Assembly: GCF_900100205.1 (NCBI RefSeq)
Contig: NZ_FNEQ01000001.1
Coordinates: forward strand, 1,178,001-1,242,000
Reading direction: 5' to 3'
Length of the DNA stretch: 64,000 bases
From: Duganella sp. OV510
Lineage (GTDB): Bacteria > Pseudomonadota > Gammaproteobacteria > Burkholderiales > Burkholderiaceae_D
Below, piece after piece: positions 55,301 through 63,230 of this stretch; positions within the stretch are counted from its first letter, which is position 1; the number at the start of each line of letters is the position of its first letter. The position numbers and the translations under genes were made by a program. The notes under the pieces are model-generated. The model was not told where the DNA came from. It made no database searches and worked only from the letters and a program-made list of their open reading frames with translations.

Positions 55301-55985
55301 TGCCCGCCTCCGGATCGTCACCACGCAGTTCCGCAATGCTAACGGCGACAATAATGCCGTTGACCGGCGCACGACGGCGGTGCTTCTTCAGCAAATCGAG
55401 AAAGCCGTGCCACTCGACGCGGTGCTCATCCTGTACCGAATAACGGCCGGCGGTGTCGAGCAGGATGCCCTCTGTGGTGAAAAACCAGTCGCAGTTGCGC
55501 GTGCCGCCCACGCCTTGCAGCACCTTGCCGTCGGCGAAGGGAAACTGCAAGCCAGAGTTACTAATCGCTGTGCTTTTCCCGGCGGCTGGATTGCCGATCA
55601 CGACAAGCCAAGGCAACTCGTACAGCGCCCGTTTTCCGGAGACCATGCCCAGCTTCGATCCCTTGATAGTTTCTATCGCTTTCAATAGGCTGCTGCGGAT
55701 GGCCTTGACTTCGGCAACCGACGAATCGGCGGATTGGCCGATGGCCTGGCCCAGTTTTTCCGATGCGCGCCGCGCATGCCAGCGGCGCCCGCACCACACC
55801 ACGCCCACCAGCGCCAGCATGGCAGCGCTGGCGATCAGCGCCAGCATGGCAGCGCTGGCGATCAGCGCCCATAGCAAGGCCAGCTCCAATGCCTGCGCGC
55901 CAAGGTAGAACAAGGCGGCCATTGCAACCAGGCCGATGATGGTCAGGTTGCGGCTATCGGTCAGGAAGCTCCAGATTCTGCGCAT
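52377..55985 (-). CDS. tssM: Type VI membrane protein TssM (IcmF)
   Basis: A 1202-residue IcmF-type protein that joins inner membrane and periplasm. The first ~62 residues hold membrane helices, the cytoplasmic NTPase-like domain has Walker A G131NPAAGKST and ILLDTAGRY, and a third helix (YAAFLAALLLLGASLGGWSWSYMG) leads to the long periplasmic part with the IcmF and DUF1215 regions. I start at MRRIWSFLT because this is the normal TssM N-terminus; an ATG at 56060 would add 25 residues and shorten the gap to the peptidase gene. A 27-base tandem repeat doubles IASAAMLAL in the second helix. Confidence 0.93.
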   Translation of the reverse strand: MRRIWSFLTDSRNLTIIGLVAMAALFYLGAQALELALLWALIASAAMLALIASAAMLALVGVVWCGRRWHARRASEKLGQAIGQSADSSVAEVKAIRSSLLKAIETIKGSKLGMVSGKRALYELPWLVVIGNPAAGKSTAISNSGLQFPFADGKVLQGVGGTRNCDWFFTTEGILLDTAGRYSVQDEHRVEWHGFLDLLKKHRRRAPVNGIIVAVSIAELRGDDPEAGIKLARSLRKRVQDLIERLEVFAPVYVVFTKADLIAGFGEFFAQAERMERERVWGATMPYQRKSSSQQVLAFFDHAFEELCDGLKAMSIANMGQQRRQRMEPGVFTFPLEFSTIRAPIRSFLLTLFEENPFQFKPLFRGFYFTSALQDGMPQSEQSQRVAKRFALTAPDAAVSEAGHSGFFLLHLFRKVIFADKDLVSQYASKNKVRMKYAAFLAALLLLGASLGGWSWSYMGNRQLVANVQADLDKVIKLQSRRLDLQSRLEALEIIQDRVTQLEKYRDARPWSLRMGLYQGETLERKLRDEYFAGVRSVMLTPVVEKLEAVLSETNAPANVDDAYNALKSYLMLADKSHAEASHLNDQLPRHWRAWLEQHRGTMPREQMIQSAERLMTFYLSQIPDPAWPRIELRLALVDQARENLRRVVRGMPARDRVYADIRARANTRFAAMTVARMVGEQDRGLVTGSHAVPGAFTREAWESFVQDAFRNAANRELQSTDWVLKTAARDDLTLEGSPEQIQKGLAELYRAEYAREWQKLVQGVSIANMNGFDAAVTAMNRLGDPQSSPLSRLLTMVHQQTSWDNPNGMNEQVKEAQTGFINWIKYSLLRRAPAQVSINLPDRPMGAVGREFAGIEKLVAARDKDATLMRAYMDVLSKLRGRLNQVKNQGDPGPGARQLMLQTLEGSGSELADALRYVDEQMLVGMSDAQKQTIRPLLVRPLMQTFSVLVGPAEAEINKTWLAQVYEPFQQTLVNKYPFSPTARIEASSEEIAQFFGPDGLVAKFANATLGQLVLRRGDVLAPRTWADMGITLPPQIIQRFPGWIAPIGAGGVASAAQTVFQIQPMPAPGTLEYTVEIDGQQLRYRNTAAQWAHMVHPSPQGVAGARITAVALDGRSVDVLNEPGELGLKRMIDAAAKQKRDGGVFELRWTGGGVTVAMGLKIISSPDATASQPPDQGFRGMRLPDTVVGTPPPALAGAVQ
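55815..55868. repeat. Tandem 27-base duplication inside tssM
   Basis: Two identical copies of a 27-base unit (CAGCGCCAGCATGGCAGCGC then TGGCGAT) stand side by side in the second membrane helix of TssM, giving IASAAMLAL twice. It keeps frame. Such direct repeats arise by slippage and could lengthen or shift the membrane helix. Confidence 0.8.
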
Positions 55986-56083
55986 GGTGATGTCCGGCGA
56001 AGACGGCGGCGCCCAGGCAACGGGCGGACCGATCAATGTTGCCACCAACAAGGCAGGCATTTCTTGCGGAAGAACAATGGCGC

Positions 56084-56923
56084 TTACTTCTTTACTGTTC
56101 CTGGCAAGCGCAGTTCGGCGTGGCCGAAGTCCATCATGTTCCAGCGGCCGCCCCAGGTGAGGCCAGCCGCTTCGGCGGCCGCGCCGTAGAACTGGTAGCC
56201 CCGCATGGCCCATGGATCTCTTTCGGAAATCACCAGCTTGCCGTCGCGCAGAAAGGCGCAGTCGGCCGCCAGACCGAATTGGTGATAACTCTGGAAGGCT
56301 TTGGCGTTGCTGACGCTGGAGCCGGCTGCGGCCAGCACATTCTGACGTTCAGGACTGCGATAGCCCTCCAGTAGCGCCATGTCGTAACCGTGGCGCTCCT
56401 TCATGATTCTGAACACCAGCATCAGGCGCTGCGCGAAGGCCGGGTCGAGCAGTTGCCAGTTGCGGTTGGCGCTGTCCAGCATCGGGCGCACCAGCGTGAC
56501 TTCGGCGGTGGTGAATGCCACCGGTGGCGGTGGCGCGGGGGCAGTCAGCTGCTCGCCTTGCAGCAGGCCCGCAATCTGGCTGTTGATGGCGTGTGTGTCG
56601 CTGTCATAGCCGGACAGCATGCTGCGGCCGCTCAGGACCCAGGCCAGCAACGGCGGCACGCTGAGCAGCACCGAGGCAGCCAGCAACAGCGGCCAGCGAT
56701 GCTTGAGCGATTGCAGCGTGCTCCCTGCATGGCGTCCCAAGGCGCCGGCCTGCTGCATTCCTTGCCGCGCGCCGCCACGCAGATGCCTGCCCATGCATCG
56801 CCCGGCCGCGCCGAGTGATTGCATTACTACTTCACGGCCGGCCGGAAACAACAACAGCCAGGCGCAGAAACATGTCAGCGCAAAGAACAGCAGCATAGAA
56901 AAGAGAAACATGGTGCGCTCCAT
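56084..56923 (-). CDS. M15-type peptidoglycan peptidase of the T6SS locus (TagX-like)
   Basis: A 279-residue protein with two N-terminal membrane helices (residues ~5-27 and ~78-98) and a C-terminal M15 peptidase fold. Zinc ligands H214 and D221 lie in SYHQFGLAADCAF and H268 in MDFGHAELR; the segment LLEGYRSPERQNVL is the usual M15 substrate loop. TagX of Acinetobacter is an M15-like L,D-endopeptidase needed for T6SS assembly; this gene is placed first in the tssM-tagF-ompA operon and fits that role, by inference. It is divergent from the next gene with a 90-base gap. Confidence 0.85.
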   Translation of the reverse strand: MERTMFLFSMLLFFALTCFCAWLLLFPAGREVVMQSLGAAGRCMGRHLRGGARQGMQQAGALGRHAGSTLQSLKHRWPLLLAASVLLSVPPLLAWVLSGRSMLSGYDSDTHAINSQIAGLLQGEQLTAPAPPPPVAFTTAEVTLVRPMLDSANRNWQLLDPAFAQRLMLVFRIMKERHGYDMALLEGYRSPERQNVLAAAGSSVSNAKAFQSYHQFGLAADCAFLRDGKLVISERDPWAMRGYQFYGAAAEAAGLTWGGRWNMMDFGHAELRLPGTVKK

Positions 56924-57013
56924 CAAAACGGGCCGACGCCACACACAGGACACTTCATCGTAGGCCGTTCGCAGCACAGCGATGCCGGCCAGATCAAATG
57001 CGAGGGAGATATT

Positions 57014-57901
57014 GTGGAGACGTCGAAACCGGATCTGATGGGCGGCAAGCCGCGCGCGGCGCAGGACAAGCGCATACTGGCACAGCTGGAGCATGGCCCT
57101 CGAACGCCCGCTGTCACCGTGCGCGCCGCTGCCTGGTCCGTCGATGGTTGGACGATAGGTTTATGCTTGCTGCTATTGTTGATGTGCAGCGTGGCGTGGC
57201 TGATGCACGATCAGCGCATTACACCGGAGAGCTTCCGGTACAGGGAGACGATGCGCAGCACAGCAGCACCGGCAAAAGCAGCCCGTCATGCCCGCAGCGA
57301 GACTTCAGCCGATCAAGCGGCCACCATCGTCAATGAAGCTGCGGATGCCAGAACAGCGATGCATGGACGCGCCATGCCAGATGGTGGCGCTTGGCCAGCC
57401 GCGTCGGCGGGCAAAATAGCGACAACGGAAGTGGCGGCACAAACGACGTCGGTGGCGACCGGGATGACGTCGGCGTCGATGGCGGCGGGGACATCGGCGT
57501 CGGTGGCGGCGGGGATGGCATCGGCACCGGCATCGGCATCGGTGCCAACGCCAACCGCCGTCACCGCTGCAATCGCCAACGCCGCCGCGAAGCAGCCGCA
57601 GTCGCCAGCGCGTGCGGCGCCATACAAGCCAGCACGCGCGGCCGCCAGCGCGCCGCAGGCTCAGCCAGGCAACGACACCGATGTCACCCTGCTCGCCGCC
57701 ATGGTCGCCCACGCCGGCCAGCCGGCCATTGTGGCGCCGGAACGTAGCCGTGACATCGTCGAGCGCCACAATGGCGACACCACCGCGCAACTGCTGGCCC
57801 GCTGCAAGCAGCTCGGGCTGATCGAGGGCATGCTATGCCGCTCGCGCATCTGCTCAGGCAGATGGGAGGCAGACGCAGCCTGCCGCGCGCCGGCCTATTA
57901 G
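57014..57901 (+). CDS. Ala/Thr/Ser-rich single-pass membrane protein, unknown
   Basis: A 295-residue protein. A GTG at 57014 with GAGGGAGA upstream starts VETSKPDLMGGKPRAAQDK. One membrane helix follows (GWTIGLCLLLLLMCSVAWLMH), then a long outer part that is mostly Ala, Thr, Ser and Pro, with a repeated TSAS(M/V)AAG unit near 57470-57525. The C-terminus is ordered and has cysteines (LLARCKQLGLIEGMLCRSRICSGRW). It stands next to the T6SS wall peptidase, divergent. I do not recognise a family; it could be a T6SS accessory or wall-spanning protein. Confidence 0.6.
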   Translation: METSKPDLMGGKPRAAQDKRILAQLEHGPRTPAVTVRAAAWSVDGWTIGLCLLLLLMCSVAWLMHDQRITPESFRYRETMRSTAAPAKAARHARSETSADQAATIVNEAADARTAMHGRAMPDGGAWPAASAGKIATTEVAAQTTSVATGMTSASMAAGTSASVAAGMASAPASASVPTPTAVTAAIANAAAKQPQSPARAAPYKPARAAASAPQAQPGNDTDVTLLAAMVAHAGQPAIVAPERSRDIVERHNGDTTAQLLARCKQLGLIEGMLCRSRICSGRWEADAACRAPAY

Positions 57902-57905
57902 AACA

Positions 57906-58610
57906 TCAACCGCGCTTTGGAATGTCCAGGCCCCTGGCCACGGCCGGACGCGCAACAAACGCCTCCAGCACGCGCTGCACATTGGTGAACTTGCTGAACT
58001 CCACCAGATCGCCAGCCCCATAGAAGCCGACCAGGTTGCGCACCCACGGCCAGATGGCGATATCGGCGATCGTATAAGTATCACCCATGATCCATTGACG
58101 GCCCTCCAGGCGCTGCTCCAGCACGCCCAGCAGACGCTTCGACTCATTCACATAACGGTCGCGCGGGCGCTTGTCCTCGTACTCCTTGCCGGCAAACTTG
58201 TGGAAGAAGCCCAACTGGCCAAACATAGGACCAACACCGCCCATCTGGAACATCAGCCACTGGATGGTTTCGTAGCGGCCGGCGGCTTCCTTCGGAATCA
58301 GCTGGCCGGTCTTGTCGGCGATATACAGCAGAATCGCGCCCGACTCGAACAGCTGCAACGGCTTGCCATCCGGACCATTCGGGTCAAGGATGGCTGGAAT
58401 CTTGTTATTCGGGTTCAGCGACAGGAATTCCGGCGACATCTGGTCATTGGTTTCAAAGCTGACCAGGTGCGGCTCATACGCCAGGCCAGTTTCCTCCAGA
58501 GCAATCGACACCTTCACGCCGTTCGGCGTCGGCAGCGAGTACAGCTGGATGCGCTCAGGATGCTGTGCCGGCCATTTGCCGGTAATAGGAAATGCGGTCA
58601 GGTCTGCCAT
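57906..58610 (-). CDS. Glutathione S-transferase, YghU/YfcG-like
   Basis: A 234-residue nu-class-like glutathione transferase: IQLYSLPTPNGVKVSIALEETGLAYEPHLVSF, NPNNKIPAILDPNGPDGKPLQLFESGAILLYIADKTG, and YTIADIAIWPWVRNLVGF. The TPNG motif is typical of YfcG/YghU enzymes, which have disulfide-bond reductase activity. The start at 58610 gives MADLTAFPITGKWP. It ends four bases from the convergent unknown gene. Confidence 0.88.
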   Translation of the reverse strand: MADLTAFPITGKWPAQHPERIQLYSLPTPNGVKVSIALEETGLAYEPHLVSFETNDQMSPEFLSLNPNNKIPAILDPNGPDGKPLQLFESGAILLYIADKTGQLIPKEAAGRYETIQWLMFQMGGVGPMFGQLGFFHKFAGKEYEDKRPRDRYVNESKRLLGVLEQRLEGRQWIMGDTYTIADIAIWPWVRNLVGFYGAGDLVEFSKFTNVQRVLEAFVARPAVARGLDIPKRG

Positions 58611-58755
58611 GATGCTGATACTTTCAGAATGAACGATCTGCCGATTATCCACCAAGCGCGCAAAACCTGCTGGCGGCAGGAAATTAATCCGCTTGACGTG
58701 AATTGGCAGAAAAGTGACAATGAAATGGTTGCGCTATTCATTTGACGCAACGCAG

Positions 58756-58770
58756 CATGGTAATACCATG
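58756..58770. promoter_or_regulatory. Palindrome upstream of the symporter-GH43 operon, possible operator
   Basis: CATGGTA-A-TACCATG is a perfect 7-base inverted repeat around one base, 45 bases before the symporter ATG. TGGTA...TACCA half-sites are common for sugar-responsive repressors (GntR and LacI types). No regulator gene lies beside it in this window. Confidence 0.45.
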
Positions 58771-58814
58771 TAAACGCCGTGGAGACCCGGCCAGACACAA
58801 CAATATTGGACATC

Positions 58815-60302
58815 ATGACCAACGCCACCTCTCGCCCAGCGGGCAAACTCTCGGTCACGGAAAAGATCGGCTACAGCCTGGGTGACCTGGCCGCCAACCT
58901 GATCTTCCAGACCCTGCTCACCTTCATCGCGTTTTTCTACACGGACGTCTACAAGATTCCGGCCAACGCCGCCGCCTCCATCATCTTCATCGGCGGCCTG
59001 GCGGGCGCCTGCTTCAATCCACTGATGGGCCTGCTGGCCGACCGCACCAACACCCGCTGGGGCAAGTTCCGTCCATGGCTGCTGTGGACCGCCGTGCCGT
59101 TCGGCCTGATCGCCATCCTCGCCTTCAGCACGCCGGACCTGGGCGAGCGCGGCAAGATCATTTACGCCACGCTAACCTATTTGATGCTGATGCTGGTCTA
59201 CTCGGCCAACAACCTGCCCTACTCCGCGCTGAGCGGCGTGCTGACCGGCAGCATGCAGGAGCGTAACAGCCTGTCGGCCTACCGCTTCGTCGCGGTGATG
59301 ATCGCCCAGCTAATTATCCAGGTGCTGCTGCTGCCGCTGGTGCTGATCCTCGGCGGCGGTGACAAGGTGCTTGGCTTCCAGAACACCATGATTATTTTCG
59401 CGGTGGCCGGCACCATCTGCTTCCTGATTACCTTCTTCACCACGCGCGAGCGTATCGTGCCGACCGCAGCGCAGCGCTCCAGCGTGCGCCAGGACATCGT
59501 CGACCTGTTCAGCAACAAGCCGTGGGTGGTGATGCTGCTGCTGACCATTCTGGTATTCGTGACGCTGGCGCTCAAGGGCGGCCTGTACATCTACTACTTC
59601 AAGGACTACCTGCAACAGGCGGCGCTGGCGCAGTTCCTCAACGATATCGGCTTCAACGGCTTCATCGTCCACCTGAACGCGGCGTTGAACGGCATTGGCC
59701 TGACCAAGTTCCAGTGGCCGGAAGATCCGGCGACCTCCGCCTTCAGCCTGTTCAACGGCGCCGGCATCCTGTGCATGATTATCGGCATCGGCTTCTCCAA
59801 ATCGCTGGCCGACCGCTTCGGCAAGCGCGACGTGTATGCGCTGACCTTGTTCGCCTCCACCCTCTTCATGCTGGTGTTCTACGGTTTCTCGCCGACCTCG
59901 ATCAGCCTGATCTTCGGCGCGCAGATCCTGCACGGCTTCTTCTACGGCATCACCATCCCGCTGCTGTGGGCGATGATCGCCGACGTGGCCGACTACTCGG
60001 AATGGAAAAACAACCGCCGCGCCACCGCCCTGCTGTTCTCGGCGATGATCTTCGGCCTGAAGGCAGGCCTGAGCATCGGCGGCGCGCTGGTCGCCGGACT
60101 GCTGTCCAGCTACGGCTACGATGGCACGCTGGCGCAGCAATCGCAGACGGTGGCCGAAGGCATTCGCGTATCGATCAGCATCTACGCCTCGATCCCGTTC
60201 CTGCTGGGCGTGGCCATCCTCTACTTCTACAAAATTAACAAGGCCACCGAGCGCACCATCGAACAAGACCTGTTCGCCCGCCGCGCCGCCGCCACCAACT
60301 GA
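58815..60302 (+). CDS. GPH-family glycoside/cation symporter (XynP-like)
   Basis: A 495-residue permease of the glycoside-pentoside-hexuronide family with 12 predicted membrane helices. The family motifs are seen: KIGYSLGDLAANLIFQTLLTFIAFFYTDVY, FNPLMGLLADRTNTRWGKFRPW and LLWAMIADVADYSEWKNNRRATAL. It imports a glycoside or oligosaccharide with H+ or Na+. The ATG at 58815 gives MTNATSRPAGK; a GTG at 58779 would add twelve residues. It is followed by a cytoplasmic GH43 enzyme eleven bases on. Confidence 0.92.
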   Translation: MTNATSRPAGKLSVTEKIGYSLGDLAANLIFQTLLTFIAFFYTDVYKIPANAAASIIFIGGLAGACFNPLMGLLADRTNTRWGKFRPWLLWTAVPFGLIAILAFSTPDLGERGKIIYATLTYLMLMLVYSANNLPYSALSGVLTGSMQERNSLSAYRFVAVMIAQLIIQVLLLPLVLILGGGDKVLGFQNTMIIFAVAGTICFLITFFTTRERIVPTAAQRSSVRQDIVDLFSNKPWVVMLLLTILVFVTLALKGGLYIYYFKDYLQQAALAQFLNDIGFNGFIVHLNAALNGIGLTKFQWPEDPATSAFSLFNGAGILCMIIGIGFSKSLADRFGKRDVYALTLFASTLFMLVFYGFSPTSISLIFGAQILHGFFYGITIPLLWAMIADVADYSEWKNNRRATALLFSAMIFGLKAGLSIGGALVAGLLSSYGYDGTLAQQSQTVAEGIRVSISIYASIPFLLGVAILYFYKINKATERTIEQDLFARRAAATN

Positions 60303-60313
60303 TAAGGTACATC

Positions 60314-61327
60314 ATGTCCGAACAACTGACGCCAGCCGAAGAACAGGCCCTGCAGCACGCCATCTCGCAGCCGCTGGTCACGCACATCTACACCGCCGAT
60401 CCGTCGGCCCACGTTTTCGATGGCAAGCTGTACATCTACCCATCGCACGACATCGAAGCCGGCATTCCGTTCAACGACAACGGCGACCACTTCGGCATGG
60501 AGGATTACCACGTGCTGTCGCAAGACACGCCGGACGGCCCGGTCACCGACCACGGCGTCGCCCTGCATGTGAAAGACGTGCCGTGGGCCGAGCGCCAGAT
60601 GTGGGCGCCGGACGCGGCCCGCAAGGATGGCAAATACTATCTGTACTTCCCGGCCAAAAAAGCGGACGGCATCTTCCAGATCGGCGTGGCGGTGGGCGAC
60701 CATCCGGCCGGCCCGTTCACGCCGGAAGCCACGCCGATCGACGGCAGTTACTCGATCGACCCGGCGGTGTTTGAAGACCAGGGCGAGTTCTACATCTACT
60801 TCGGCGGCATCTGGGGCGGCCAGTTGCAGAAGTACCGCGACAACGTCTATGCCGAAGGCAACGAGGAGCCAAGCGACGAACAGCCGGCGCTGACCGCCCG
60901 CGTGGCGCGCCTGTCGGCTGACATGAAATCGCTGGCCGAAGCGCCGCGCGCGGTGGAGATCCTGGACGAGCAAGGCAAGCCGCTGCTGGCCGGCGACCAT
61001 GACCGCCGCTATTTCGAAGGCCCGTGGATGCACAAGTACAACGGCAAGTACTACTTCTCGTACTCGACCGGCGACACCCACTTCCTGTGCTACGCCACCA
61101 GCGACAATCCATACGGCCCGTTCACCTACCAGGGCAAGATCCTGACGCCGGTGATTGGCTGGACCACGCACCACTCGATCGTCGAATTTGAAGGCCGCTG
61201 GTTCCTGTACTACCACGACAGCAGCCTGTCAAAAGGCATCACCCACCTGCGTTCGGTCAAGGTGACCGAGTTGTTCTACGACGAGCAAGGCAACATCAAG
61301 ACCATCTCGCCGTACGGTGGCAAGTAG
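60314..61327 (+). CDS. GH43 family glycoside hydrolase, cytoplasmic
   Basis: A 337-residue five-bladed-propeller glycosidase. Catalytic residues expected for GH43 are seen: the base Asp in YTADPSAHVFDGKLYIYPSHD, the pKa-tuning Asp in SIDPAVFEDQGEFYIYFGG, and the acid Glu in RRYFEGPWMHKYNGKYYFSYS. No signal peptide, so it acts on material imported by the symporter before it: probably xylosides or arabinosides, though galactan-derived substrates are also possible. AAGG lies before the ATG. Confidence 0.9.
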   Translation: MSEQLTPAEEQALQHAISQPLVTHIYTADPSAHVFDGKLYIYPSHDIEAGIPFNDNGDHFGMEDYHVLSQDTPDGPVTDHGVALHVKDVPWAERQMWAPDAARKDGKYYLYFPAKKADGIFQIGVAVGDHPAGPFTPEATPIDGSYSIDPAVFEDQGEFYIYFGGIWGGQLQKYRDNVYAEGNEEPSDEQPALTARVARLSADMKSLAEAPRAVEILDEQGKPLLAGDHDRRYFEGPWMHKYNGKYYFSYSTGDTHFLCYATSDNPYGPFTYQGKILTPVIGWTTHHSIVEFEGRWFLYYHDSSLSKGITHLRSVKVTELFYDEQGNIKTISPYGGK

Positions 61328-61333
61328 TTTCGG

Positions 61334-62212
61334 TCAGACGATCAGCGAGCGCGAAGGTTTCTGTACGCGCTGCTTCTCCAGCACCACCACCGAATCATGG
61401 ATGTGGATGCCGGGGCAGAAGTTGCTCACTTCAGGCACCTTCTGCCCGTCGATGTGATACCAGTGATGCAGGTCATCCATCAGGTCCTGCACGATGGTGC
61501 TGAAGAAGTTCTGTGGTGAACGATAACCGCCGCCGAACGTCTCCCAGTAGGCCGTATGCAGGTCTTCAATCATGTACAGGCCACCTTCGCTGACTTTCGG
61601 GAACAGCGCCTTCAGCGTGGCGGGAATATGCTCCATCTGGTGGCTACCATCGTCCAGCACGATATCGACGCCGCCCATCTCCTCCACCACCGAAGCCAGG
61701 AAATCCGCATCCGCCTGCGAGCCGATGCGCACCTGGCCGGCGATGCCGTTCAGCTGCGCGCATTCCGGATTGATGTCGATACCGTAAATGATCGCCTGCT
61801 CGCCAAAATACTGGCGCCACATCTGCAGGCTGCCGCCCTTGCTGACGCCGATTTCCAGGAAGCGCAGCGGCTTGCCGCGATAGGCGCCGAAATAGCGCTC
61901 GTACAGCGGAATGTAGTGGTGCCACTTGTGCACCAGATAGCCCTTGTTCTCGGCGTAGATGCGCGCCAGGTCGCCTTCAAAGTTGTACTTGCTGCGGATG
62001 TCGTGCTCGACGCCCAGTTGCTGGTCATAGCCGAACTGATTGATATCGACCAGCGGGATGCGGTTCTGTCCCGTCAGCCAGGGCAGCCGGTCCTTCGGCA
62101 GGCCCAGTTGCGTGTGCACGATGTCGTACACGGCAGGCAGCAGGCTGGGATGGTTGGACAGAAGATGGTTCAGGGATTCCAGGATGGTGACTTCAATGTT
62201 CTTCTGACTCAT
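61334..62212 (-). CDS. Class I SAM-dependent methyltransferase
   Basis: A 292-residue protein. The SAM-binding loop is LRFLEIGVSKGGSLQMWRQYFGEQAIIYGIDI, then VDIVLDDGSHQMEHIPATLKALFPKVSEGGLYMIEDL. The motif KWHHYIPLYERYFG before it is typical of sugar or macrolide O-methyltransferases of the MycE kind, where the DD acids bind metal. AAGGGA lies six bases before the ATG at 62212. The N-terminal ~90 residues have no clear domain. It converges on the GH43 gene, six bases apart. Confidence 0.8.
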   Translation of the reverse strand: MSQKNIEVTILESLNHLLSNHPSLLPAVYDIVHTQLGLPKDRLPWLTGQNRIPLVDINQFGYDQQLGVEHDIRSKYNFEGDLARIYAENKGYLVHKWHHYIPLYERYFGAYRGKPLRFLEIGVSKGGSLQMWRQYFGEQAIIYGIDINPECAQLNGIAGQVRIGSQADADFLASVVEEMGGVDIVLDDGSHQMEHIPATLKALFPKVSEGGLYMIEDLHTAYWETFGGGYRSPQNFFSTIVQDLMDDLHHWYHIDGQKVPEVSNFCPGIHIHDSVVVLEKQRVQKPSRSLIV

Positions 62213-62295
62213 GCGCAATCCCTTGTTAGATAGGTAGCAAAAATCATACTGTACAGGTGCCCGAGCTGAAAAGCAAAAAGCCCAAGCTCAGGCGA

Positions 62296-62637
62296 TCAAG
62301 ACGCCGGATCAAACTGGAAAACGCGCAATTCCTGCGCGCAGCGGCAGGCCTTGGCAATTCGTGCCGCCCACTCGACGGCATCTTCGCGCGTCGGCAATTC
62401 AAGCACGGTGAAGCCGCCATCGAGCGATGGCGCCCAGGGATAGCCGCCCTCTTCCACCAAGCCATCCGCCGATACCAGAACGGGCGCCACACCCTCATTG
62501 ATGCCGCCACCAAAGACATACACGCCAGCCGCCTTGGCCTCCTCGATCACAGCGTGCGAGGTGCGCACCACCTCATCCCACTCGCCATCAGGCACGACCA
62601 TCGCAGCACTCGGAAACGAAATCAGATATTTAGCCAT
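62296..62637 (-). CDS. YCII-domain protein
   Basis: A 113-residue alpha/beta-barrel protein of the YCII type: MAKYLISFPSAAMVVPDGEWDEVVRTSHAVIEEAKAAGVYVFGGG, then SLDGGFTVLELPTREDAVEWAARIAKA. YCII-like proteins often stand near ECF sigma factors, but none is near here. The His in TSHAVIEE may be active. Function is unknown. Confidence 0.8.
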   Translation of the reverse strand: MAKYLISFPSAAMVVPDGEWDEVVRTSHAVIEEAKAAGVYVFGGGINEGVAPVLVSADGLVEEGGYPWAPSLDGGFTVLELPTREDAVEWAARIAKACRCAQELRVFQFDPAS

Positions 62638-62781
62638 GATGAGAATATCTCTAGCGAGAGCGCCAATCGCTCCCTGACAATTACAATAAGAATACTTCGC
62701 CTGGCCGTGCATGACCAATCAAACAGCCGCCGATGTGACAAAATACCGTTTTTAACCACATCACCATTTGCAAGCGTACCT

Positions 62782-63111
62782 ATGCAACGACCAAACTTCA
62801 GCGATAAATTTTCCGACAACCTCGCTCTGCTTCCCGTACTGGATACGGTTGCAGCAATCGAACTGGTGGACCATTCAGGCGCTTCGGTGGCAAAGATCGA
62901 AAACAAACCAGGCCAGGCGGGATCGCTCCGCGTGTATTGCTGGCTGGCCGAAACGCTGGGCGCGGTTACTCCCGAAGCAGCGGCAATCGGTCTGACGATT
63001 TATGCCGAACACACGCAAGACGCCCGCGCCAATCCAGGCAAACATCCCAACATCGATCGCCTGTTCAACATCAAAACGCCAGATCAAACCCTGCAAGTGA
63101 AGGGCTTGTAA
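62782..63111 (+). CDS. Small conserved protein, DUF2322-like
   Basis: A 109-residue soluble protein: FSDNLALLPVLDTVAAIELVDHSGASVAKIENKPGQAGSL, then LTIYAEHTQDARANPGKHPNIDRLFNI. The pattern recalls DUF2322 from memory; I cannot confirm it. The conserved YAEHTQDARANPGKHPNID block is likely the functional core. No operon partner: YCII is divergent to the left. Confidence 0.65.
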   Translation: MQRPNFSDKFSDNLALLPVLDTVAAIELVDHSGASVAKIENKPGQAGSLRVYCWLAETLGAVTPEAAAIGLTIYAEHTQDARANPGKHPNIDRLFNIKTPDQTLQVKGL

Positions 63112-63230
63112 GCTTGGCGAAGGCAGTCGGGGCCAGCCTCCGCCTGCCAGCATGGTGACAATTTGAGCATATTCCCGTAGCGCAACATGCCATCCTGCCG
63201 TTATCAGTAATCTGACAACGAGGAAATATC

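Noticed and set aside
57420..57545. Repeat region near 57.5 kb as a CRISPR array
   Set aside because: Units are short, degenerate, contiguous and in frame within a coding sequence; there are no spacers.
62245..62260. ATACTGTACAG as a second LexA box
   Set aside because: The half-sites touch each other; a LexA operator needs CTGT and ACAG eight bases apart.
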